Of a DNA stretch of 64,000 nt, positions 35,271 to 46,335 are shown piece after piece. The notes under the pieces were generated by a model, which saw only the letters and a program-made list of their open reading frames with translations, had not been told where the DNA came from and did no database searches. Both the position numbers and the translations under genes were made by a program. Source of the stretch: Dipteronia dyeriana (lineage: Eukaryota > Streptophyta > Magnoliopsida > Sapindales > Sapindaceae); the NCBI GenBank assembly GCA_032871835.1, contig CM065301.1, positions 35,844,405 to 35,908,404 on the forward strand, given 5' to 3'. Within the stretch, counting starts at the first letter, position 1. Every line of letters begins with the position of its first letter.

Positions 35271-36023
35271 CGTGAAATGCCTAGATAGAAAGTAAGCAAG
35301 TCTCTCATTGGGTAGGATAGAGTGGGATGATCCAAGAGGGTGGATCAAGTGATTTGATCACTTGAGGGTTTGCATTCTATTATCCTAGTGAAAGATTGTT
35401 TGCCGCTGGTCGTGGAATAAACCCGTGGATGTTTCCTCATTTTTGAGGTTTTACCATGTTAAAAAAACCCATGTGTTGATTTTTTTATTGAATTCATTTA
35501 CTTCGCATTGTGGTAGTTACTCTAAATTGCTATGTCTTTTATACTTGTTACTACTAACCATTTTGTGAAGCTTTTTTGGTGTTTATTTTTTACAATGCTT
35601 TGATAGTTTGTTTGTGCAACAATCAAAGTCCAAATTTTTTATTGAAATTGGATTCAACCTATTCACCCCCCTCTCTAGGTTGATAAATATCCATTTTAGG
35701 GAATTTCATACCCGTGTATATCAGTAGACCTTACCCATGCACTGCACCAGGTACACTGACATTTTTTTTCTTCAGCAATGCTATATATACCCTTTCTTCT
35801 GAGATCATCCACACGCCCTCACCATACACTTTTTGTACTCTTACATCATCTAGATATAGAAACCATTCTCTCCTACCATATCCAAACCCACACTCCATTT
35901 CTTTGATTTCTACTCAACAAAGGCTCTAGGATATTGGACTAAAGCTCTAAGGAAAGAGAGTCTCTTCATTGGTCTACTTTTATTCTTTTCTCTTAGGTTT
36001 TTCTTTGTAGTGAAGATAAGTGA

Positions 36024-37903
36024 TGTAAAGTCCTCATTTATTGATTGACTTATTTTGTGAACAAACCACATATTAGGGTTTGATGTAAGGGTAACTTAGG
36101 CTCTTAAGACCTCAGGAGAAGAAGCACCAAAGGTATATTTCTTGTGCTTACTTGCTTTGAAGAGATATAGTTGCACACACACTCACAACTCATGCATATT
36201 TCTAATTCGTATATGTTATGTGTTTATATGAGTGTGCATTCATGTTTTGATAACTCTTCTTACATGTATATATTGATCACATCTTTGCACTTGTATTGAC
36301 AAGAATTATATGTTGCTCACACTCACTCACTCACTTGCATTTGGTTTGTTATGCATGTGTACTTCATTGTTATCTAAGTGCATTCATAGTGTGGTTTTGT
36401 CTGTTGTTCGAGCTTGTACGATGGTGTGCTTGTCTTAGTGCATTGAGAAGATATCATTCCTCTATTGGTTTTGGTCTTTGGTCACATGGTTTTATTCCAT
36501 GAGTTTGGGCATTCTTGTTAAAGTCCAAATCTGACCTTTGGTCATTCATTTGACCATAACTATTTCTATAGTAATCCAAATCATGTTTCGTTAGTTGGAG
36601 TATCTATACCTTTCCAACGGTATATTATACGAAAGGTTTAAATGTTCTTTGGTCATGTTTTGAGCCTCTTGAAAATAGAGCTGGGTTGTTAAATTCCCAA
36701 TGCACGGGTTCGACCCGTGCATTCACCCGTACAATGACCTGACGAGTGTTTTTTTAGCCTCTGTGTACGGAGACTTGCGCGGGTATGCACAGGTCATTGT
36801 GCTGGTCTGGACCCATGCACTACTCAGATTTGGGCAATTTTTTTTCAAAAAGATACCGTTTTGCTTGTGCCTACATATATGTTATCTTCTTGCCCATTTA
36901 GATAAAGAACTCTAAAATTCTAGATCTTAGTGAGAGAAAGAGTTCCCCTAGTGAGAGAAATCACCAAACTTGCTTCTTTAATTCTCAGAACCTAAACACC
37001 CATCATTCTTTTATGAAACAAACATCATCTAGCTTCATCTAGGATGTTTCTAAGTATGGGTCTTCATCAACACATGTAACTTGGTAAGTAGAACACCATT
37101 TTCATCATTCTTGTGTTCTAGCTTAGCAAGATATCTCTTTTATGACTTTTAAGCCTCTATATTAGGATTTTTATTACAAGTAGAGATTGTTGTTGATGTT
37201 TGGGTTGTTGTATTGTGATAGCTAGCATATAGGTCATATTTGCCTCTAGCTAATTAGGTCATATTAATTAATTTAATTTTGATGATTGCATTAATGACCA
37301 TGCCATGCTTAATAGCAATATATGTTGAAATGATTTTGTTTGATAACTAGGATATAATGTTGCATAACTATATCTAGTTAAATCTTTATGAGCAATCATT
37401 TAGACATTGATATCTGGGAATTGTACTCGGTGACATTCTTAAATTCCTAGATAAGCATTAGTGTTTTGCCTAGCATTATTTGCATATTTGAATATTTCAT
37501 CAAATTCTCATAGGTTGTTGATCTCTTCATTGAGAAGAAAGTCTTGTGTTGCTTCCGGGAATAGGTTACGTAAATCACAAACAATTGGACTAGGTCCACT
37601 TAATGCCGGGAGTAGGTAGTAATTGTCGGTTATATACCGGGAGTAGGTTGTAATACCTTTACCATAAGTGGATTAGTTGTTCCAGTGTGACACACTTAAC
37701 AGCCCGTGGTTTTTCCTATTTAGAGGGTTTCCATGTATATCTCAAGTGTTCATTTTAATTCCACATTTATTACACTTGTTTTAGTATTGTGACTAGTTAG
37801 GGGTATTTTCGTCTAATTGAACATTAATGAAAATTGGGTAAAAGTGATTAAAATCTTTTCAACCCCCTCTAGATTATTATTAAACACACCATAATTTGTT
37901 TTA
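36024..37903 (+). repeat. 5' LTR of the AGTGA Copia element
   Basis: 1,880 bp. It contains a short hairpin with perfect 9-base arms TGCACGGGT/ACCCGTGCA (36701-36721), a TATA-like ACATATATG about 150 bp further on, a CCGGGAATAGG/CCGGGAGTAGG repeat at about 37556-37650, and a CAACCCCCTCTAG block near the end. Confidence 0.92.
36701..36721 (+). promoter_or_regulatory. 9-bp-arm hairpin in the LTR
   Basis: TGCACGGGT, a TCG loop, then ACCCGTGCA: a perfect inverted repeat upstream of the TATA-like region at about 36868. The 3' LTR copy (about 41480-41500) is worn. Confidence 0.75.
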
Positions 37904-37905
37904 AT

Positions 37906-37917
37906 TGGTATCAGAGC
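37906..37917 (+). promoter_or_regulatory. Primer-binding site (initiator tRNA-Met)
   Basis: TGGTATCAGAGC, a perfect match, two bases after the LTR end. Confidence 0.95.
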
Positions 37918-38030
37918 GGGTTCCTAGACATACATATGTGATCCTTGCTCATTTTGGTGTGTCTTACATTTGTGTGTATTTTATTCTTTGCATTTCATTT
38001 GCATTGACTCATTCACTTCTCTCAAACACC

Positions 38031-39461
38031 ATGAGTGAGAGTGAAACACTTAGAGTGGGTATTGCTTTGATGACCTCCAAAGTTGAGAGGGAGGAATATG
38101 AATCCGATGAGGAGATGACTCTCATGGTTGAGAGATTTAGGAGATTTACAAAATCTCTGATGAAGGGCATGACCTCCAAGGTGAAGGAGGAAAAGAAAAG
38201 GCCAAGGAAACGTGACCCTTGACTTGAATGTGATAGAATTGGCCACATAGCCTCCAAGTATAGTAGCTTAAAGTACAAGAATGGAGGAGTTGATTTGATC
38301 GTTACTCGATGTAATAGCAAAGTTGAAGTAGTTGATGAATGCTCTACAAGCTCAGTGGATAGTGTGTTCAACTACTTCACATTTCCGGTTTCCTACTATG
38401 AAGAAACACAAGCCACCAAAAAATGTATATCACTTGAAGAGTTCAAGATAGGTGACTTAGAGTTTGGAAACCGAAGTGGAGCATGCATAAATGGGCGAAG
38501 CCTCGTTATTGATGACCCATGCTCCTGAAACTCTTGTTGTAATGCGGTTGATTATCAAGAGTTGGTTGATTCTCTTCAAAAATTGTTGAAGGTGAAAGAT
38601 AATGATATCCTTAGATTGGAAAAGGATAATCTTCAACTAAGAGATAAAGTGACTCACTTGGATGAAGAAGTGAGATGTGCAAAGGAAAATGAAATCAAGT
38701 TGAACAATGACCTTGATGAAGCAAGGAGTGAACTTGCCAAGATGGCTTTGGGATAAAAAATGCTTGACCACATGTTAAGCCTTGACAAGAAGCCAGATGA
38801 CAAGCGATGGCCTGGTTTTGTAAATGATGAGACCACACCGTCCTTGGACAATCCTATATTTGTGAAGGAGATTGCTCATATTTGTCCACCTAGGTCTCAA
38901 AACACCAATAAGTTTTTTGTTGTGGGTGAATCATCTAAGAGCTCAACCTTGAAGATGCTTCTAAGGAAATAAGCTCAACCTCAACCCTTGAGGAGGCCTC
39001 AATCAAAGCTTAATCAACCTTTGAGACAAGTTACTCATGATCAACCATAAAGGCACCAACATCCGGCTAATGCTCCTAAGAAAATCCTATCGGTGCTTCA
39101 AAGACAACCTCATCAACATGGCCATGCCTCGATAAGAGCTAAATGCAATGGTATTAATTTTTCTTTTATACCTACTTGTCATTATTGTGGTATGATTGGT
39201 CATATTTGACCAAATTGTGTTAACTACATCAAGTCATGTAGAATTAAAATCATGAGAGAAAAGAAAATGAATTGCAGGGCTAAATTGAATAATTCTAGGA
39301 ATCCTAGTAAGGATAAAATCTTGACAACTAAAAATGATGTAGTGGAACCTAGGTTAGATAAGGAAAATATGCATTCCATCCCTTGTGATAAAAATTCTCC
39401 CTTAGATTCTATTAGGTCAAATGGATTTAGTAAGTCTAGTGGGACTTGCCCCTTGCTTTGA
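38031..39461 (+). pseudogene. Shortened Copia gag remnant with two zinc knuckles
   Basis: Starts at ATG 38031 (MSESETLRVGIALMTSKVER). The N-terminal gag domain seen in the other Copia element is absent, and the frame enters directly at the basic linker (MKGMTSKVKEEKKRPRKRDP). After a stop at 38220 it reads a first knuckle (CDRIGHIASKYSS, about 38226-38262) that has lost two Cys. A long coiled-coil stretch follows (about 38562-38756, DSLQKLLKVKDNDILRLEKD). Near 39177 comes a second knuckle CHYCGMIGHI-stop-PNC. Stops at 38526, 38754, 38970 and 39208 break it. The layout matches the C-terminal half of Sirevirus gag. No enzyme domain follows. Confidence 0.75.
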
Positions 39462-40648
39462 TACGGTTCGGTTTGTGACCCCATATGGGGAGCTTAAGCA
39501 AAGAGAGCAAACTTGCATGAATTTTCATTTGCAAGAAGTTGACTTATTTTATGCTCTTTTTATGATTGTTTGAGTGTGTTTGGTGAATAACATTGATTAA
39601 TGATTATATAATGTTTTTAATAACACCTTGCACGGTTGCTTTTGATGATAATGCATGATTTCTATTTTTGCTTGAACATGCTTATCTTTTAGAGGAATAT
39701 TATACTTGTTAGTACATTTGATTGACCTCAAATTATTCTCCATGGTCATGATTCCTATGATATGCATTCTTAAGCTCTCTCTTGAAAAGGGCTACTGGCA
39801 ATATGATGTGAAGCCGCCCAATGTTGGAAAAGGCTACTCATTTGAAACCAAGTGAAAGCCATCAAGAGAGTTACCTTTCCATGATAAACATAAATACATG
39901 CTTTATAGGAAATTGGAGAAAAACAGAAAAGTTGAAAATTTGAAAATTTGTTGATGATGTGTGTTGATACATTGCTTAATTTAGGCATGAAAATGGTTGA
40001 TTGATGATGTGTCTTGCAATGTAAATAAGATGCTATACTTTTGATGTATTTAGTACACTTGCACACAAATGCTTGGATATATATCTTCTTATCATAACAA
40101 CATGGCTTTAATTGGTTTGACTTTATTTGGAAATCCTGTTGAGTGTTGCTTCGATTGATTTTCATGCATGAGATCAATAGTGTTTTGTATTTAATGCTAA
40201 GCAACCTTTTCACACACATACTTTTTTTTGTTTTCAAAATCCCTTGAATCTCTCTCAATCACAATTGTAACATAAATTTGGTTTATATGATTATGCAATG
40301 TGATGATTACTTGTAGATTTCTTTGCTGTGGTAACCCGCTGTAGGGACATCCCTTTGCCTATATCATGACAAAAAGGGGGAGTAGTATGGGGGGAGCTTA
40401 TTTATTGATAAGCCATGGTAATTTTTGGAAGACTATATATTGAGGGGGAGAAACTCTTTGAGGGGGGGCATTGCATTTACATACATTGCATGATGTTGTT
40501 CTTAGATTCTTAAATACAAATGATTTTTATTTTCACTCGATCTTCTCACATACACTTGGTTTGGAAAGTGTATTTGTTGTTTTTGTTTTGAAGGGTTGAT
40601 AGTTCTACAAGAGATTGAAGATTGAAGATCTGAAGTTATATATATATC

Positions 40649-40680
<32 letters not shown>

Positions 40681-40779
40681 CTTTGTAATGTAGAATATCT
40701 TTCCGGTGCTTCAATTTTCTATTTTTGTGAGGATCAATGTGAGTGGTGGTTTTGTCAAGAAGTAGCCAAATGGGGACAT
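39462..40779 (+). other. Non-coding interior with repeated polypurine tracts
   Basis: No ORF recognised. Purine tracts AAAAAGGGGGAG (40373), GGGGGGAGC (40391), GAGGGGGAGAAA (40442) and GAGGGGGGGC (40460) are clustered 320-410 bp before the 3' LTR. The tract next to the LTR is only a weak AAATGGGGACA (40768-40778). An AT microsatellite lies at about 40637-40680. Confidence 0.65.
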
Positions 40780-42690
40780 TGTAAAGTCCTCATTTATTGA
40801 TTGGCTTATTTTGTGAACAAACCACATATTAGGGTTTGATGTAATGGTAGCTTAGGCTCTTAAGACCTCAAGAGAAGAAGCACCAAAGGTATATTTCTTG
40901 TGCTTACTTGCTTTGAAGAGATATAGTTGCACACACTCACAACTCATGCATATTTCTAATTCGTATATGTTGTGTGTTTATATGAGTGTTCATTGATGTT
41001 TTGATAACTCTTCTTGCATGTTTATATTTATCACATCTTTGCACTTGTATTGTCATGCATTATGTGTTGCTCACACACACACTCACTCACTTGCATTTGG
41101 TTTGTTATGCATGTGTGCTTCATTGTTGTCTATATGCATTCATAGTGTGGTTTTGTGTGTTGTTTGCGCTTGCACGATGGTGTGCTTGTCTTAGCGCATT
41201 GAGTGACCATTTGAGAAGATCTCAATATTCTCTTGGTTTTGGTCTTTGGTCACATGGTTTTATCCCATGAGTTTGGGCATTCTTGTTAAAGTCCAAATCT
41301 AACCTTTGGTCACTCATTTGACAATAAATCTTTCTACAATCATCCACATCATGTTTTGTTAGTTGGAGTAGAAAGTAGACCTCCATACCTTTCCAACGGT
41401 ATACTATACGAAAGGTTTGGATGTCGTTTGGTCATGTTTTGAGCCTCTTGAAAATGGGAATGGGATGCAGATTTTCTAGTGCGTGGGTCGGACCTGTGCA
41501 TTCACCCGCGCAATGTTCTGACGGGTGTTTTTTTAGCCTCTGTGCACGGACACTTGTACGGTTATGCACGGATCACTGCGCGAGTTTTAACCAGTACACA
41601 GACCCGCTGACTACACGGATTTGGGCAATTTGTTTTCAAAACGATACCGTTTTGCTTGTGCCTATATTTATGTTATCTTCTTGCCCATTTAGACCAAGAA
41701 CTCCAAAATTCCAGATCTTTGTGAGAGAAAGAGTTCTACTAGTGAGAGAAAGCACCGAGCTTGCTTCTTTAACACTCAAAACCTAACATCTATCATTCTT
41801 GCTTGAAAATAACATCATCTAACTTCATATAGGATGATTCTAAGTATAGGTCTTCATCAACAAATGTAACTTGGTAAGTAGAACACCATTTTCATCATTC
41901 TTGTGTTCTAGCTTAGCAAGATATCTCTTTTATGACTTATATGCCTCTAGATTAGGATTTTTATTACACGTTGAGATTGTTGTTGATGTTTGGGTTGTTG
42001 TATTGTGATAGCTAGCATATAGGTCATATTTGTGTCTAGTTAATTAGGTCATATTAATTACATTTTGATGATTGCATTAATGACCATGCCATGCTTAATG
42101 ACAACATATGTTGAAATGACTTTGTTTGATAACTAGGATATAATGTTGTATAACTATATCTAGTTAAATCTTTATGAGCAATCATTTAGACATTGATATC
42201 TAGGAATTGTACTTAGTGACATTTTTAAATTCCTAGATAAGCATTTAGTGTTTTGCCTAGCATTATTTGTATATTTGAATATTTCATCAAATTCACATAG
42301 GTTGTTGATCTCTTCATTGAGAAGAAAGTCTTGTGTTGCTTCCGGGATTAGGTTGCGTAAATCACAAGCAATTGGACTAGGTCCACTTAATCCCAGGAGT
42401 AGGTAGCTGTTGTGGGTTATATCTCAGGAGTAGGTTGTAACGCCTTTACCATCAGTGGATTCGTTGTTCAAGTGTGGTGCACTTAATAGCCCATGGTTTT
42501 TCTCATTTGGAGGGTTTCCACATATATCTTAAGTGTTCATTTTAATTATGTATCTTTTACACTTGTTTTAGTATTGTTACTAGTTAGGGGTATTTTCGTC
42601 TAATTGACAAATAAAAAAAATTGGGTAAAAGTGATTAAAATCTATTCACCCCCTTCTAGATTATTATTAAACACACCCTAACTTGTTTCA
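40780..42690 (+). repeat. 3' LTR of the AGTGA Copia element
   Basis: 1,911 bp, colinear with the 5' LTR, with scattered substitutions and small indels (for example an added TGACCATTTGAGAAGATCT-like stretch near 41204). Confidence 0.92.
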
Positions 42691-42959
42691 AGTGATGGGA
42701 GTCATTTGTGAAACTTCTGGCATTGTATTTGGACTATATCAATTATGTTCCATTCATTATTTTAATTGATTTCAAAAATATATTTGTCTTTGATTGCACA
42801 CTACACTCTTTGCAAGTTTGTTGTGAAATTATTTGAGTAGTTAATTAGGTATACACTCTATTTTGTTTTCTTAAGCTTAATTGAATGGAAGGATTAAACA
42901 AGAGTACACTCTTCATGTGAAATCCGGACTTTATATTCTTAATTTTTATCTAATCTCAA

Positions 42960-43200
42960 ATTGGTGGTCAATTCTATACACTTTAGGTTGATCATTTATG
43001 GGGGATTAAGAATCAATCCTATACACTCTAGGTTGGTTGATTTGTATAAAGATTAGTTCCGTATTTCATAGATGTGCATTCATGGAAAATCTATTGTGAG
43101 TGGTCAATACTATACACTCTAGATTGAACATTCATGAGGGATATACAATCAATTATATACACTCTAGGTTGATTGCAATAAATTGATGTACATTCATAAG
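42960..43200. repeat. TATACACTCTAGGTTGAT repeats in the Gypsy-type solo LTR
   Basis: The phrase TATACACTYTAGRTTG occurs about five times with 40-80 bp spacing, alternating with short GATCAAT/ATTGATC-like arms. The same array stands at about 45545-45760 in the sister LTR. Confidence 0.85.
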
Positions 43201-43544
43201 AGTTCTTAATTTGCCCATTGCTTGCTTGTTGGATCCATCAACTCCTTAGTCCCCATTATCATACATTCACCACATTTGCATTTATAGCTAGCTTAATTTA
43301 TAATAAATTCGTTGTTGTAGTTTCATATTTTGCTAACCAATTTTCCAACAAACCATCTCATTTACTCTTTAAGCATTTTTGATATTAGAACCTAATTTGA
43401 TCAGTATTACCTATTGTTCCTTATGGAACAATACCCAACTTGCCGCTTTACTTGTTTTAGAAACATTTTGAGCATCGTTGAGGTTTTTATAAATTTTGTT
43501 TTGGACTTGCATTTTCTTTTAACAACAAAGCAAAAGATCGTTCA

Positions 43545-44206
43545 ATAATGTGTACACCTTCAAGCGATCAAATCTATGATCGACTCCTACTGGCATATCC
43601 CACACTACTTTACCAGGCCTTTTACTAATTGTAGCTTTTAGTCACTCAACCCATACTAATCTATCTTATTGAGATTTTTAACCTTTTACAAGGCATGCTC
43701 TAAGTGTTCATGACAAACACACAACATAGAATGCAAGATCACAACATCCTATGGAAACTAGATGCATTTTAAGCACAAATCAAAACATAATCTAGTTTAA
43801 ATAAAGCTGGATGCATTTTATGTACAAAACAAAGGATAACTAGCTTTAATCATAGTATATTCACCAATCCATGTTTTTACAAAATTTGTCAATTTAAATT
43901 TATTGCATGTGCATACAATAATATGTGTGTGTATGTATTATACCAATTAAGGACAAAGGTGCATGGACATATATGGATGCAATGTATGTGTGTGGACATA
44001 AACGCCTTGCAAAAGGAATGAGGTCTAGATATACATTTTATATGCAACAAAGCTTGCTCCTCTTGAAGACTTCTCTTTGCTTGATAAGTTGCCAATCCTA
44101 TTTGAAACTTGAATATCCATAAGCCTAGACAACTAATCAATACATCATAAAAACTATTTTGATATGGAATTATGCCAACATGACTCAAAAACCTACGAAA
44201 ATCAGA
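43545..44206 (-). repeat. Old minus-strand LTR, piece 3 (5' end)
   Basis: On the minus strand it begins TAGGTTTTTGAGTCATG + TTGGCATAATTCC, close to TGTTAGGTTTTTGAAGTTG + TGTTGGC at 46336. It continues with the CCTTTTGCAAGGCGTTTATG block shared with the Copia LTRs. It joins piece 2 across the Gypsy-type solo LTR. A 150-codon minus-strand ORF here runs through the LTR and is not a gene. Confidence 0.65.
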
Positions 44207-44389
44207 AGTGGAAATGCAATGAAACAACTGGGTGTCATAGAAATCCGATGAGAAGACTTTGTATGGGTTTATGGAGAGAAGCAAATACAAGTTCTTCAGA
44301 TTAGAAGGTTCAACAAAAAAATTGAAGGTCATATAAGGCAAATCGTGGAGGCAATTTTGTGAAGAGAATTTAAGAATTCACAAGACCAA
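44207..44389 (-). other. Short unrecognised stretch, open on the minus strand
   Basis: Between the old LTR and the next LTR. On the minus strand it is open and reads FFVEPSNLKNLYLLLS; I do not recognise it. It could be flanking genomic DNA that predates the stack. Confidence 0.3.
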
Positions 44390-46128
44390 TGATCGTGCTA
44401 AAATTGTACTATATTTTGGCTCTCAATTCCATGTCCTTTGTCAAGTTTTCCTATACATTTGTGTGTCTAAGAGGCTTTTTTCTCGTGATTGCGGGCATTC
44501 GATGTTACTCAGTCGTTAGAGTACAAAACGGGGATTTTCAGGTACGAAATGCGTCAAAGTGCAAGAAATCAAGTATAGTTTTCTGGTCCCATAGCGGGTC
44601 CATACCCGTACAAATCAGCAAGGAGGCTCGTGCAACGACTTCTAAAAGAGTGTAGAGTGAAAGTGTACGAGTGACCATACTTATGCATTTCCATAGACTT
44701 TGCTGGTCCACACCAACACACCACCGATGAACTGAACAGATGAAGATTTAAAGAAGTGCCCAGTGCACGGGTCATTACCCTCATACTATCCGTGGTCCAA
44801 GAATGAAGATTTGAAGAAATGGCCCAGTGCGAGGGTCTTAACCCGAGCATTACATGCGAACCGAGATGAGGAAGAAGGTCAGAAGCCATGTGCCAGGTCA
44901 CTTTAGGGTCCATACCCGCACACATTGGGAAGCTATACCCGTGCACTGCACTAGAAAACTAGCTTACATCAGCTTTTCAGACCTATTCTGAGCAATGGTA
45001 TAAATAGATTCTCTTCTAAAATCACACACAAGTCCTTACAACACACTTTTCATATTTTTACATCTCCTAGATCTAGAAACCATTCTCTCCCACCATATCC
45101 AAACCCATACACTATTTTTCTGTCTCTACTCAACAAGGGCACTAGGAGATTATATTGAAGCTTCAAAGAAGGTGATTCTCTTCATGGGTTTACTCTTATT
45201 CTCTTCTCTCCGTCTTTGTTTTGTTATGAACACGAGTAGCTAAATCCACATGAAAGGGTTGATGTGATTCATTTGTGAACTTTAATCATTATATTTGGAC
45301 TCTATCTTATTTTAATCTATCAAATATGTTCCATTCATTGTTTTAATTGATTTCAAAAATAAATTTGTCTTAGATTACTCACTACTCTCTTTGTAAGTTT
45401 GTTGAGAAATTATTTGAGTAGTTAATTAGGTATACACTTTATTTGACTTTCTTAAGCTGAATTGAATGGAAGGATTAAACAAGAGTACACTCCTCAAGTG
45501 AAATCCAAACTTTATGATCTTAATTTTTATCTAATGTCAAATGGGCGATCAATTCTATACACTTTAGGTTGATCATTTGTGGGGTTAAGAATCAATCATG
45601 TACACTTTAGGTTGGTTAATTTATAAAAAGTTTATTCCCGTACTTGATATATATGCATTCATGGAAAATCTATTGTGAGTGGTCAATACTAAACACTCTA
45701 GATTGGACACTTGTGAAGGGCTATACAATCAAGACTATATACTCTAGGTTGGTTGCAAGAGATTGATGTACATTCGAGAGAGTTCTTGAATTGCTCATTA
45801 TTTGCTTGTTGGATCCATCAACTCCTTAGTCCCCGTTACCATACATTCATACACTTTGCCTACTAACTTAGTTGCATTTATTTTAGTTTAATTGTAGTTT
45901 GCATTCTAGTCTTAATTTTAAAAGCCAAAAACCATCCCATTTACTTTTTAAGCATTCTTTAATATTAGCACCTAATTTGATCACTATCACCTATCGATCC
46001 CTGTTGAATGATACCCAACTTGCTGTTTTACTTGTTTTAGAAACAATTTTTAGCATAGTTGAGGTTCTTATAAATTTTGTTTTGGACTTGCGTTTTCTTT
46101 TAACGACATAGCAAAAGATATTTGTTCA
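44390..46128 (+). repeat. 5' LTR of an Athila-like Gypsy element
   Basis: 1,739 bp, starting TGATCGTGCTAAAATTG and ending TATTTGTTCA. It is followed by a primer site of tRNA-Asp type, which marks it as a 5' LTR on the + strand. It is colinear with the solo LTR at 33028-43544. Upstream of the TATA-like GGTATAAATAG (44997-45008) it holds many ACCCG(T/C)GCA-like phrases, and downstream it has the TATACACTCTAGG array. Confidence 0.8.
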
Positions 46129-46132
46129 AAAA

Positions 46133-46150
46133 TGGCCCCGTTGCCTGAGA
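46133..46150 (+). promoter_or_regulatory. Primer-binding site, tRNA-Asp type
   Basis: TGGCCCCGTTGCCTGAGA, close to TGGCGCCGTTGCCGGGGA, the complement of the plant tRNA-Asp(GUC) 3' end used by Athila-type Gypsy elements. Confidence 0.75.
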
Positions 46151-46335
46151 TTGGCAAGCATTTTTAGTGATTAGATTTGTTTTAGTTTTCTTTTAGTTTC
46201 TTTTATTTAGTTTATGTTTTTGCGTTTTTTAAATTTTCAGGTTCATAGGTACATGTACAGTCATCGTTCTTTGAAAGGTGCGTTATTTCTAGTAAACGAT
46301 AATATTCATCGCATTTGAATATTGAATAGACAGTT
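46151..46335 (+). other. Athila-like leader, cut by the next LTR
   Basis: T-rich leader with TTTTAGTTTCTTTTATTTAG, then AGGTTCATAGGTACATGTAC. The rest of the element is missing because a Copia-type LTR starts at 46336. Its coding part would lie to the right of the whole nested block or is lost. Confidence 0.55.

Larger units (their letters stand above)
33573..35708 (+). repeat. Copia-type solo LTR (TSD TACCC)
   Basis: 2,136 bp between two TACCC copies (33568-33572 and 35709-35713). It starts TTTTAGGTTTTAGATTTG, one base away from the TGTTAGGTTTTAGATTG start of the element at 22976, and ends GGGAATTTCA. It shares that family's layout: hairpin (34301-34357), AT-rich TATA region (34427-34450), tandem array (35085-35270), GTGGATGTTTCCTC and CCTATTCACCCCCC. 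No internal sequence or primer site remains. Confidence 0.88.
36024..42690 (+). mobile_element. Pol-less Copia element with gag remnant (TSD AGTGA)
   Basis: A 6.67-kb element between two perfect AGTGA copies (36019-36023 and 42691-42695). LTRs are 36024-37903 and 40780-42690, both starting TGTAAAGTCCTCATTTATTG and ending TTGTTT(T/C)A. The primer site is at 37906-37917. The interior (2.9 kb) has only a shortened gag-like ORF set, a set of GGGGGA tracts, and no pol. It is inserted in the Gypsy-type solo LTR, so it is younger than that LTR. Confidence 0.9.
33028..43544 (+). repeat. Gypsy-type solo LTR, split by two nested insertions
   Basis: The LTR segments are 33028-33572, 35714-36023 and 42696-43544, together about 1.7 kb. 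They are colinear with the LTR at 44390-46128. It starts TGATCGTGCCAAAATTG and ends GATCGTTCA. It is flanked by ATAATG on both sides (33022-33027 and 43545-43550), so one LTR alone lies between the target duplications: a solo LTR left by recombination between two LTRs. The intervening blocks are a solo LTR (33573-35708) and a Copia element (36024-42690), each with its own target duplication. Confidence 0.85.

Noticed and set aside
35085..35335. CRISPR-like regularly spaced repeats
   Set aside because: Units are contiguous and diverged, have no unique spacers, and lie in an LTR of a plant genome; it is a tandem array.
39770..40258. 162-codon minus-strand ORF in the AGTGA Copia element
   Set aside because: No domain, and it crosses the polypurine approach region; its codon content follows the AT-rich background.
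33028..43544. Full-length Athila-like element
   Set aside because: Without the nested insertions only one LTR length remains between the ATAATG copies, so it is a solo LTR.
43889..44341. 150-codon minus-strand ORF
   Set aside because: Most of it runs through the old minus-strand LTR (43545-44206); no recognisable domain.
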